A stretch of 16,927 bases of DNA from Ulvibacterium sp039819225 (GTDB lineage Bacteria; Bacteroidota; Bacteroidia; Flavobacteriales; Flavobacteriaceae), in contig JBCBSN010000071.1 of the NCBI GenBank assembly GCA_039819225.1, positions 1 to 16,927 of the forward strand. The letters are read 5' to 3'. Numbering within the stretch: the stretch's first letter is position 1; each line of letters opens with the position of its first letter. Below are positions 1 through 8,200 of the stretch, piece by piece. A program made the translations under genes and the position numbers. The notes beneath the pieces were generated by a model that saw only the letters and a program-made list of their open reading frames with translations, had not been told where the DNA came from and searched no databases.

Positions 1-103
1 ATCTTTCAAAATCTGGGAAATCCCTGGTAATTCTATAGCTCTCCGAAACAAGTTTTAAACCTTCCTGCCAAATCTTCAATCTTTTAAAATTATGTCTTCC
101 CAT
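1..103 (-). CDS. Four-helix bundle (S23/IVP-type) protein, N-terminal fragment
   Basis: Reading the minus strand from the ATG at 103-101 gives 34 residues with no stop before the window edge. The fragment begins MGRHNFKRLKIWQEGLKLV and continues to a RDFPDFER segment. The 'LKIWQEGLKLV...Y.IT..FP' pattern is the hallmark of the first helix of the four-helix bundle family named after the protein encoded in 23S rRNA intervening sequences (TIGR02436-like; usually about 115-130 residues). The molecular role of stand-alone members is unknown. The gene starts 27 bases after the stop of the fadN-like gene on the same strand, so it may be co-transcribed with it. The space between is filled by short TAGA-type tandem repeats. 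Family assignment is confident for so short a piece, but only about a quarter of the protein is visible. Confidence 0.75.
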   Translation of the reverse strand, partial: MGRHNFKRLKIWQEGLKLVSESYRITRDFPDFER

Positions 104-104
104 T

Positions 105-133
105 CTGTCTAGGCTCTAGGTTCTAACCCTCTA
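105..133 (-). repeat. Four short TAGA-headed tandem units between fadN and the four-helix gene
   Basis: On the minus strand the units TAGAGGGT (133-126), TAGAACC (125-119), TAGAGCC (118-112) and TAGACAG (111-105) follow one another without gaps. The first unit contains the TAG stop of the fadN-like gene and the last ends one base before the ATG of the four-helix bundle gene. The near-7-bp periodicity is visible directly. Whether it is functional or a remnant of the insertion of the four-helix gene is unknown. Confidence 0.55.
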
Positions 134-2539
134 GTTTCTCAAAGGTTTCCCCGTTTTCAACATATGCTGTATCCTTTCCAGGGTTTTGCGTTCCGTACAA
201 AGGGACAAAAAGGCCTCCCGTTCCAAATCCAAGAGGTACTGTTCGCTAACCTGGGTGGGTTCTGACAAATCGCCCCCGGCCATTACGTACGCTAATTTGT
301 TGGCAATTTTTTTGTCGTGTTCACTTATGTAATTGCTGGCCTCCATTGCATCGGTCCCTACGAGGAACATGCCCAAAGCCTGTTTGCCCAAAACGCGTAC
401 ATCGGTTCGTTGGATTGGTTGGGTGTAACCCCCTTCTGCCATTAATCGGGCATATGCCTTGGCCGTTGCAATTTGCCGGTCTTTGTTTACTACTACAATG
501 TCCTTTCCTCTTTGTAGAATCCCCAAATCATAGGCCTCATAGGCCGATGTGGATACCTTTGCCATACCTATGGTAAGAAAGTACTCCTGTAGTACGTTGA
601 GTTCCACATCGTTCTTTTTAAAAGTATCCTGGGCGCGCAGAGCGAATTCTTTGGAACCGCCGCCTCCCGGTATCACCCCAACCCCGAATTCTACCAGTCC
701 AATGTACGTTTCTGCCGCGGCTACTACCTTATCTGCATGCAAGGAAAGCTCACAGCCCCCGCCCAAACACATGCCATGAGGAGCCGATACTGTAGGGATT
801 GCCGAGTAGCGCATACGCATCATGGTGTCCTGGAACAGCTTTATAGCCATATTCAGTTCATCATACTCCTGTTCCACGGCCATCATAAAGATCATGCCTA
901 TGTTGGCGCCGACCGAAAAATTAGCTGCTTGGTTACCCACTACCAAACCCTGAAAATCCTTCTCGGCCAGGTCAACGGCCTTGTTTAATCCGGAGAGCAC
1001 ATCGCCTCCGATCGTATTCATTTTAGATTGGAATTCCACATTTAAAATACCATCGCCCAAATCTTCAACAACAACACCGCTATTCTTGAAGACGGCATTG
1101 GATTTCCGGATATTGTCCAGAATGATAAAGGCATCCTGACCCGGGACTTTTTCCATGGATTTTTTGTGGATGTCATAATAATAGGTAGCCCCATCTTCTA
1201 CAGCATAAAAGGAATCTACACCGCTGGCTTTCATGTCTTCTACCCAAGTTGCGGCTTTTTGCCCTTCGGCCTCAATGAACTGTAGTCCTTTTTCCAGCCC
1301 AATGGCATCCCAAATTTGAAAAGGTCCATGTTCCCAACCAAAACCGGACTTCATGGCATCGTCTATCTTATAAAGGTCATCCGTGATTTCGGGGATACGA
1401 TGGGATACGTAAGCGAACAGTTGTCCAAAACTCTTTCTATAGAACTCCCCAGCCTTGTCCTTGCCGTCCACCAGAACCGAAAATCGGTTTACGACTTTGT
1501 CTATGGTTTTGGTGAGCTCCAGGGTGGCAAACTTTGCACTTTTTTTGGAACGGTAATCCATGGTATCCAAATCCAAGGTCAGGATTTCGCTTTTTCCCTT
1601 GGCATCTTTTACCTTTTTGTAAAAGCCCTGGCCAGTCTTGCTGCCCAGCCATTTGTTCTCCATCATGGTATTGATGAATTCCGGAAGTTTAAAAAGGTCA
1701 TGGCGTTCATCTTCCTTGCAATTTTCATAAATACCATTGGCCACATGTGCCAGGGTGTCCAGACCTACAACATCAACGGTCCTGAAGGTGGCCGATTTAG
1801 GTCTGCCAATGACCGGACCGGTAAGCTTATCCACCTCTTCGACCGTCATTCCCAAATCCTTAACCATATGGAAAAGGCTTTGAATACTAAATATACCTAT
1901 GCGGTTACCGATAAACGCAGGAGTATCCTTGGCCACTACGGAGGTCTTTCCCAAGAACTGTTCCCCATAACCATTTAAAAACTCCAAAACTTCAGGAGCT
2001 GTCTTTGGCCCTGGAATTATCTCGAAAAGCTTTAAATAACGTGCCGGATTAAAAAAGTGCGTACCACAAAAATGCCTTTGAAAATCCTCGCTGCGATCTT
2101 CGGACATAAAAGCGATGGGAATGCCTGAAGTATTAGAGGTAATGAGGGTACCCGGGGTACGATGTTTCTCAAGCTTTTCAAAAACCTGTTTTTTGATATC
2201 TAAGCGTTCCACGACCACTTCTATAATCCAATCTACTTTGGCTACGCTGGCAATGTCATCCTCAAGGTTTCCAGTGGTAATGCGACCGGCAAATTTTTGA
2301 TGGTAAATAGGGGAGGGCTTGGATTTTAGTGCAGAGGCCAAGGAATCGTTTACCAAACGATTTCGTACGACCCTATCGTTTAGACTAAGCCCTTTGGCCT
2401 TTTCTTTTTCATTGAGTTCCCTGGGTACAATATCCAATAAGAGTACTTGAACGCCAATATTGGCAAAATGACAGGCGATTCCACTGCCCATAATGCCCGA
2501 ACCAATGACGGCCACATTCTTTATATGCTTTTTGTCCAT
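131..2539 (-). CDS. fadN: FadN-like 3-hydroxyacyl-CoA dehydrogenase / enoyl-CoA hydratase
   Basis: Bifunctional beta-oxidation enzyme that hydrates enoyl-CoA and oxidises the 3-hydroxyacyl-CoA with NAD+. From the chosen start it has 802 residues, close to Bacillus FadN and flavobacterial homologues. The dehydrogenase half comes first: NAD-binding GSGIMGSG at 13-20, then HFFNPARYLKLFEIIPG with the catalytic His161 and Glu173, and PAFIGNRIG near 208-215. The crotonase half is C-terminal: NFSVGANI (540-547) for the oxyanion region, GGGCE with Glu597, and GLVEFGVGVIPGGGG with Glu617. The two glutamates are 20 apart as in classical hydratases, so both activities look intact. A longer in-frame start at 2599 would overlap MarR by 61 bases. 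The ATG at 2539-2537 overlaps the MarR TAA as TAATG, which points to translational coupling. The usual partner, a thiolase, is not visible and may lie to the left beyond the four-helix gene. Confidence 0.93.
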   Translation of the reverse strand: MDKKHIKNVAVIGSGIMGSGIACHFANIGVQVLLLDIVPRELNEKEKAKGLSLNDRVVRNRLVNDSLASALKSKPSPIYHQKFAGRITTGNLEDDIASVAKVDWIIEVVVERLDIKKQVFEKLEKHRTPGTLITSNTSGIPIAFMSEDRSEDFQRHFCGTHFFNPARYLKLFEIIPGPKTAPEVLEFLNGYGEQFLGKTSVVAKDTPAFIGNRIGIFSIQSLFHMVKDLGMTVEEVDKLTGPVIGRPKSATFRTVDVVGLDTLAHVANGIYENCKEDERHDLFKLPEFINTMMENKWLGSKTGQGFYKKVKDAKGKSEILTLDLDTMDYRSKKSAKFATLELTKTIDKVVNRFSVLVDGKDKAGEFYRKSFGQLFAYVSHRIPEITDDLYKIDDAMKSGFGWEHGPFQIWDAIGLEKGLQFIEAEGQKAATWVEDMKASGVDSFYAVEDGATYYYDIHKKSMEKVPGQDAFIILDNIRKSNAVFKNSGVVVEDLGDGILNVEFQSKMNTIGGDVLSGLNKAVDLAEKDFQGLVVGNQAANFSVGANIGMIFMMAVEQEYDELNMAIKLFQDTMMRMRYSAIPTVSAPHGMCLGGGCELSLHADKVVAAAETYIGLVEFGVGVIPGGGGSKEFALRAQDTFKKNDVELNVLQEYFLTIGMAKVSTSAYEAYDLGILQRGKDIVVVNKDRQIATAKAYARLMAEGGYTQPIQRTDVRVLGKQALGMFLVGTDAMEASNYISEHDKKIANKLAYVMAGGDLSEPTQVSEQYLLDLEREAFLSLCTERKTLERIQHMLKTGKPLRN

Positions 2540-2997
2540 TAAATTGAGGGGTTTGCTGTGTTCTTTAGGTGTATTTTCTTTTCTGCTATGAGTTGACAAA
2601 TAGTATCGGTCACTTCAAAAAAATGTTTCAATTTTTCTTCGGATAAATGTTCCCGTATCGCTTCGTTAAAGCGGAGCACCACATTTCTGGAATCTGTTCT
2701 TTTTTCCAGGCCAAAATCCGTCAAATGAATCAATACGCCACGGCCATCCTTGGGATTGGGCCTCCTCTCGATCAGCCCTTTTTTTTCCATACTTTTTAAA
2801 ATCCTGGAAAGGCTGGTCGCCTCCATCCCCATTTTAGGACCCAATGCCGTTGAGGGTGTTCCCTCTTTTGGGTCAATGCTCAACAGGGTAAAACCTACGG
2901 CCATGGTAGAACCGAATCCCTTTGCCTCCTCATTGTACATTCTAGCAACAGCTTGCCACGTGGCCCTAAGGGCATAATCAATAGTTGTTTCTTTCAT
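2539..2997 (-). CDS. MarR-family transcriptional regulator of fatty-acid degradation
   Basis: 152-residue winged-helix regulator. The recognition helix region lies around residues 59-71 (EATSLSRILKSMEKKG), followed by the wing with D84-G-R-G87 (RRPNPKDGRGVLIHLT), a classic MarR signature; flanking helices would form the dimer interface. The open frame extends upstream to a TTG at 3018, but the ATG at 2997-2995 starts MKETTIDYALRATWQ, the usual beginning of flavobacterial homologues, and lies 19 bases after a consensus -7 box. Its stop overlaps the start of the fadN-like gene by one base. The likely role is acyl-CoA- or fatty-acid-responsive repression of this operon; that is inferred from position. 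A perfect palindrome just upstream is the obvious autoregulatory operator. The ligand is unknown. Confidence 0.9.
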   Translation of the reverse strand: MKETTIDYALRATWQAVARMYNEEAKGFGSTMAVGFTLLSIDPKEGTPSTALGPKMGMEATSLSRILKSMEKKGLIERRPNPKDGRGVLIHLTDFGLEKRTDSRNVVLRFNEAIREHLSEEKLKHFFEVTDTICQLIAEKKIHLKNTANPSI

Positions 2998-3015
2998 TGG
3001 TTGGTGGTTGCCCTT

Positions 3016-3023
3016 CAAAGATA
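3016..3023 (-). promoter_or_regulatory. -7 box of the marR-fadN promoter (TATCTTTG)
   Basis: The minus strand reads TATCTTTG, an exact match to the Bacteroidota -7 consensus TAnnTTTG, 19 bases upstream of the marR ATG. No clear -33 TTG is visible; the position where it should be is occupied by the palindromic operator candidate. Transcription would start near 3010 and give a very short leader. Confidence 0.6.
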
Positions 3024-3029
3024 TAAAAA

Positions 3030-3051
3030 TTTATTATGCATGCATAATAAA
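3030..3051. promoter_or_regulatory. 22-bp perfect palindrome, candidate MarR operator
   Basis: The 20-base core TTATTATGCATGCATAATAA (3031-3050) is its own reverse complement, and one further T/A pair extends it to 22 bp. It lies 33 bases upstream of the marR ATG and immediately upstream of the -7 box, so a bound dimer would cover the -33 region and block RNA polymerase. Length and symmetry fit MarR-type operators. The palindrome is seen in the sequence; its binding by this MarR protein is inferred. Confidence 0.7.
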
Positions 3052-3323
3052 AACTGTAATTTTTTGAGCTTTTAGAGATGACATGGAAGGGCGGAAATTT
3101 GACCTTCGTCCTGGCTGCCTTGTTTTAGCAGTGGGGCATTTTTATATAAAAAGAAGTAGGCCTTTTGACTATTGCTTAGCAGACACAGACTAATTAAAAG
3201 GTAAGAAACCGCAGCACCTACAGGGTGTCCATCTAAGAACTAAGAAGTTTTTGCCTTTTTTAATGTGGTTCGTTGTAAATTTTAAAAACTATGCGGTATT
3301 CGGGGGTGGTATCCGTTTATCAA
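3052..3323. other. Intergenic region between the acyl-CoA synthetase and marR; no gene seen
   Basis: About 270 bases, AT-rich, between the stop of the acyl-CoA synthetase and the marR operator. No convincing ORF was found on either strand; the longest ATG frames on the minus strand are under 20 codons. A 14-base AT palindrome TTTTTATATAAAAA lies at 3139-3152, and a weak CACC/GGTG hairpin near 3210-3225. Neither is a clear terminator. Confidence 0.5.
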
Positions 3324-5105
3324 TTAATAGGGATAACGCCCATAAATATCCTTATAGAGCTCTCTATAGATTTGCTTTATGACCTTTCTCCGGAGTTTAA
3401 GCGTAGGAGTAACGTGCCCTTCATCTATGGTCCAAGCACCGGGGGTCAATCGGAATTGTTTTATTTTTTCCCACTTGGCAAACTTTTCATTGGCCCAGTC
3501 TACCTCCTCTTGGTAGCGTTCCTGTACTTTTTCGTGGGCTATCATTAAGGCATTGTCCGCAAACTCCAGTTCATGGCGCCTTCCCCATTCCCTAAGGAAT
3601 TCAAAATCGGGCTGTATAAAGGCGGCCGGCATTTTTTCGCCTTCGCCAATAACCATGACCTGCTCAATAAAACGGGATTGCTTCAATCGATTTTCCAACA
3701 ATTGGGGTGCCACGTACTTTCCTCCCGAGGTCTTGAACATTTCTTTCTTACGATCTGTAATCTTTAAAAAACCATCAGTGTCGATTTCCCCAATGTCCCC
3801 GGTATGGAAGTATCCGTCCTTGAGCACCTGGGCGGTACGCTCCGGTTCTTTGTAATACCCTATCATTACTTGGGGACCTTTTACACATATTTCACCATCT
3901 TCCGCAATTTTCACTTCGGTACGGTCCAATAACTTACCCACGGTGCCGATACGAAATCCGCCATCCCTCATGTCGTTAACGGAAATCACCGGAGAAGTCT
4001 CCGTAAGACCGTAACCCTCCATCACCCCGAACTCCGCGGCATTAAAAATTCGGGCAAGTCTAGGTTGAAGGGCGGCACTTCCGGAAGCGATCAAACTCAG
4101 ATTGCCTCCAAGTCCTGCCTTCCATTTACTAAAAATAAGCTTTCGGGCCAAAGCCAACTTCTTTTCATACCACCACCCATTTTGCCCATAGGGTTCATAT
4201 TTTAGGCCCACTTTAACGGCCCAAAAGAAAAGCCCTTTCTTGATACCCGATAAATCCGCCCCCTTGGCAATGATTTTGTCGTACACTTTTTCAAGAAGCC
4301 GGGGAACCGCTGTCATTACATGGGGTTCTACTTCCTTCAGGTTTTCACTAATCTTGTCCATGGCTTCGGCAAAGTAGATACTTACACCGGAATATTGGTA
4401 GAGATACATCAACATACGCTCGTATACATGGCATACGGGCAAAAAGCTCAGGGCCTTGGTATTTCCATAATCAATGGGCAAACGCTTAAAACTCTCCAAG
4501 GCATTGCTCACGATATTACTATGGGATAGCATTACCCCTTTTGGGGTACCAGTAGTTCCCGAGGTATAGATTAAAGTGGCCAAATCGTCCGATTTAACCG
4601 TCGCCTTTAATTTTTCCACTTCTTCTTGATTGGACTCATCCGCACCTAACTCCAATACCTCGTTCCAATTTTTGCAATCCTCCAATTCATCAAAGGAATA
4701 CACTTCCTTCAAGTTCGGGACTTTATCCCGAATGGCATTTACCTTATCGAATACCTCTTTACAGGAAACAAAGCAATATTTGGATTCGGAGTGATTCAAT
4801 ATATACGCATAATCCTCTTCCGATATGGTAGGGTATAGCGGCACGTTTTGGGCACCGGTCTGTAAAATCCCAATATCCATAATATTCCATTCCGTTCGGT
4901 TGGTCATGGAAACCAAGGCAACTTTGTCATTGGGGCCTACGCCCAATCGTAAAAGCCCTCTGCTTATCGCATTCGCTTTTTGGACATACTCCTTCGTTGA
5001 CGTGGCAACCCATTTTCCATTGTACTTGGTAACCAAGGATTTTTCCAAGTTGTATTTTTCCAGTTGATAATAAGGAAAATCAAAAAGCCGAGTGATGTTT
5101 TGCAT
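3324..5105 (-). CDS. Long-chain fatty-acid-CoA ligase (AMP-forming)
   Basis: 593-residue adenylate-forming enzyme that activates fatty acids with ATP and CoA and feeds acyl-CoA to the beta-oxidation protein encoded downstream. All core motifs are present: P-loop-like YTSGTTGTPKG (180-190), VPRLLEKVYDK (267-277), YGLTETSP (365-372), the hinge region HTGDIGEIDTDGFLKITDRKKEMFK with D451 and R452, and the C-terminal TPTLKLRRKVI whose K570 is the likely adenylation lysine. Length and the FADD15/long-chain type of C-terminal domain (Lys-Arg-rich, ending YGRYPY) fit long-chain ligases rather than acetyl-CoA synthetase. The ATG at 5105 starts MQNITRLFDFPYYQ; no Shine-Dalgarno is seen, as usual here. 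It lies 327 bases upstream of marR on the same strand. No clean promoter box was found in the 155 bases upstream; CTATTTTG at 5136-5129 is only a partial match. Chain-length preference cannot be read from the sequence. Confidence 0.92.
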   Translation of the reverse strand: MQNITRLFDFPYYQLEKYNLEKSLVTKYNGKWVATSTKEYVQKANAISRGLLRLGVGPNDKVALVSMTNRTEWNIMDIGILQTGAQNVPLYPTISEEDYAYILNHSESKYCFVSCKEVFDKVNAIRDKVPNLKEVYSFDELEDCKNWNEVLELGADESNQEEVEKLKATVKSDDLATLIYTSGTTGTPKGVMLSHSNIVSNALESFKRLPIDYGNTKALSFLPVCHVYERMLMYLYQYSGVSIYFAEAMDKISENLKEVEPHVMTAVPRLLEKVYDKIIAKGADLSGIKKGLFFWAVKVGLKYEPYGQNGWWYEKKLALARKLIFSKWKAGLGGNLSLIASGSAALQPRLARIFNAAEFGVMEGYGLTETSPVISVNDMRDGGFRIGTVGKLLDRTEVKIAEDGEICVKGPQVMIGYYKEPERTAQVLKDGYFHTGDIGEIDTDGFLKITDRKKEMFKTSGGKYVAPQLLENRLKQSRFIEQVMVIGEGEKMPAAFIQPDFEFLREWGRRHELEFADNALMIAHEKVQERYQEEVDWANEKFAKWEKIKQFRLTPGAWTIDEGHVTPTLKLRRKVIKQIYRELYKDIYGRYPY

Positions 5106-5260
5106 ATTAGGTTTCCATTAAGTAACTGCAAAATAGGGAAAGAACATGGGATTTTAAAATAGAACCCTTAAAGATTGGGCATTTAGATCGATGAATTGAT
5201 GATCTGCAAGAAACCTTATTGGGCGGTTCTGGTGTTGCCAGGTTTAGGGTATTATTTTTT

Positions 5261-8200
5261 CTAGGGATTGTTTTCCACCCATTTTCTTGCATTTACAAAG
5301 GCCTCTAACCAAGGGGAGACTGTATCTCTTCGGTCTTTAGGATAATAGGCCCAGTTCCAGGGAAAAATGGAACGCTCTATATGGGGCATGGTCACTAAAT
5401 GCCTTCCCGTTTTGTCACAAAGCATGGCCGTATTGTAATCGCTTCCATTGGGATTGGCGGGATATTCCCCATACCCATATGTGGCCACAATGTGGTATTG
5501 GTCTTCGGAAAGGGGCAGCTTAAATTTACCCTCTCCGTGGCTTATCCATACACCTAAGGTGGTTCCCTCCAGAGTGGAAAGCATTACGGAATTGTTTTTC
5601 CCAATTTTCACCGAGGTGAAACCGCTTTCATGCTTGTGGCTCTCATTATAGGTCATTTTGCCATGCTTTGTACCATGCTCGGGATTTATAAGATCCAATT
5701 CCATAAACAACTGGCAGCCATTACAAATCCCGACCGAAAGGGTGTCTTTACGGGCGAAGAAATTCTCGATGACGGTCTTGGCCTTTTTGTTGTATTTAAT
5801 GGCACCGGCCCATCCTTTGGCACTTCCCAGGACATCGGAATTGGAAAAGCCTCCAACGGCCCCTAAAAACTGAATATCCTCCAAGGTCTCCCTTCCCGAA
5901 ATCAGGTCGGTCATATGTACATCCTTGACCTCAAAGCCGGCGAGGTACATGGCATGGGCCATTTCCCTTTCGGAATTGCTCCCCTTTTCCCGAAGGATGG
6001 CCGCCTTTGGACGATTTTCGGAATCACCAAGGATAGATGCGTAGTGCCCTGTATGATTTTCGGGAAAACTAAATTGAAGGGGTTGTACTTTATAGTTGTT
6101 GTATCGAATGCTCGCAAGATTTTTTGCGGTTTGTTTTTGATCTAGGAGATAGGAGGTCTTGAACCAGATATCCCGGAGCGACGTAACGTTCAATCCCATT
6201 TCCACATTTCCATTTTTTAGGGAAAGGGTCGGTTGGGAAACCACCCTTCCAATTTTTTGGAAAGCAATACCGTTTTCGGTAAGGACGGTCTCCACATTGT
6301 TGTTCTTCGCCTGGAAAACGATTCCCGCATTTTCCGAAAAAAGCAATGTAATGGTATCCTTTTCGCCAAGATGTGTAAGGTCGATTTCAGCACCAAGATC
6401 TCTATCGGCAAAACACATTTCCAAGAGTGTTGTAATCAAACCTCCAGAAGCTACATCATGCCCTGCAATGATCTCCTCTTTTCTGATCAAACCTTGAATA
6501 GTATTGAAGGCTCCCTTGAAATAATGGGCATCGGTAATAGTAGGTGCCTCACTACCAATGGCATTTCGAATTTGCGCAAAAGAGGAACCTCCTAACTTGA
6601 AGGTATCCTTGGATAGGTTGATATAGTAAATCGCTCCCCCATCAACTTGAAGTACGGGTTCCACCACTTTAGTGATGTCTTCGCAATGCCCGGCCGCTGA
6701 AATGACCACCGTTCCCGGAGCGATAACTTCGCCATCCGGATATTTTTGTTTCATGGAAAGGGAATCCTTGCCCGTGGGGACATTAATGCCCAGCGCAATG
6801 GCAAAATCGGAAACAGCCTGTACGGCCTTATACAAACGGGCATCCTCTCCTGGATTACGGCAAGGCCACATCCAATTGGCGGATAGGGAAACCGATCGGA
6901 TTCCTTCTCGTAAAGGAGCCCAAACAATATTGGTCAGGGCTTCCGCAATACTGTTTTTACTGCCGGCTTGCGGATCAATGAGTCCGGAAATAGGGGAGTG
7001 CCCTATGGAGGTGGCCATCCCTTCCTTCCCTTTAAAATCCAAGGCCACAACCCCACAGTTGTTCAAAGGTAGTTGTAAAGGCCCTGTACATTGTTGTTTC
7101 GCCACAAACCCGCCCACGCATCGGTCTACTTTGTTCGTGAGCCAGTCCTTACAGGCCACGGCCTCCAACTGAAGTACTTGTTCCAGATAGTCGTGAAAAA
7201 ATTCAAGGGAGTATTCCGGGTCGGTATAGGTTTTTTGCTCCGAAACATCGTTCATTATGGTTTTGGGCGAACTCCCGAACATATCGGCCAAGGCCAAATC
7301 CATAGGACGTTCACCGCTGGTATTTGAGCTAAAACTAAAGCGATTATCCCCTGTGACTTCTCCGACATCGTAGATTGGGGATCGTTCACGGTCGGCAATG
7401 CGGTGCAGTAAATCCAAATCCTTTTGGCCGATTACCAATCCCATGCGTTCTTGGGATTCGTTGCCGATAACCTCTTTAGCAGATAGGGTAGGGTCACCTA
7501 TGGGTAGTTTATCCAAATCGATTTTACCCCCAGTTTCCTCCACCAGTTCCGATAGACAGTTTAGATGTCCACCCGCCCCATGGTCATGAATGGAGACAAT
7601 AGGATTTTCCCCGCGTTCTACCAACCCCCGAATGGCATTGGCCGCCCGTTTTTGCATTTCAGGGTTGGAACGTTGTACGGCATTGAGCTCGATGGCCGAA
7701 CTGAATTCCCCTGTATCCGCACTGGAAACCGCAGCCCCACCCATGCCTATGCGGTAGTTGTCCCCTCCAAGGATGACAATTTTATCGCCAGCCTTTGGGG
7801 TACCCTTTAACGCTTGTTGGGTTTTTCCATACCCAATGCCACCTGCCTGCATAATCACTTTATCATAGCCAAGCCGAACCTGTGAGGCTTGCCCTGAGCG
7901 AAGTCGAAGGGCCTTATTAGATTGCTCTTGCTCCACATTACTAAGCTCAAATGTCTCCTCATGTTCAAAGGTTAGGACGGAGCCCGCGATAAGGGGTTGC
8001 CCAAATTTGTTGCCAAAATCAGAGGCCCCATTGGAAGCCTTAATAAGAATATCCATGGGGGTTTGGTACAACCATTTACGTGTTTCCATCGCTTTTTCCC
8101 AGGATCTATTTGCCTCCAACCGGGAATAGGCTGTCATATAAACCGCAGTTCCCGCCAAAGGCAGGGACCCTTTTCCCCCGGCCAAACGGTCCCTGATTTC

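Noticed and set aside
1316..1978. 220-codon plus-strand open frame
   Set aside because: It lies entirely within the well-conserved fadN-like gene on the other strand and its translation has no recognisable domain; it is a shadow of the real gene.
2540..2599. N-terminal extension of the fadN-like protein
   Set aside because: The extension overlaps the MarR gene by 61 bases and is polar and unconserved in appearance; the TAATG junction gives a standard start.
3139..3152. TTTTTATATAAAAA palindrome as a terminator or operator
   Set aside because: It is pure AT with a weak stem and is far from either gene end; such palindromes are common by chance in AT-rich gaps.
6672..7172. 166-codon plus-strand open frame inside purL
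   Set aside because: It is antisense to conserved PurL motifs, with no family resemblance and no promoter or start context.
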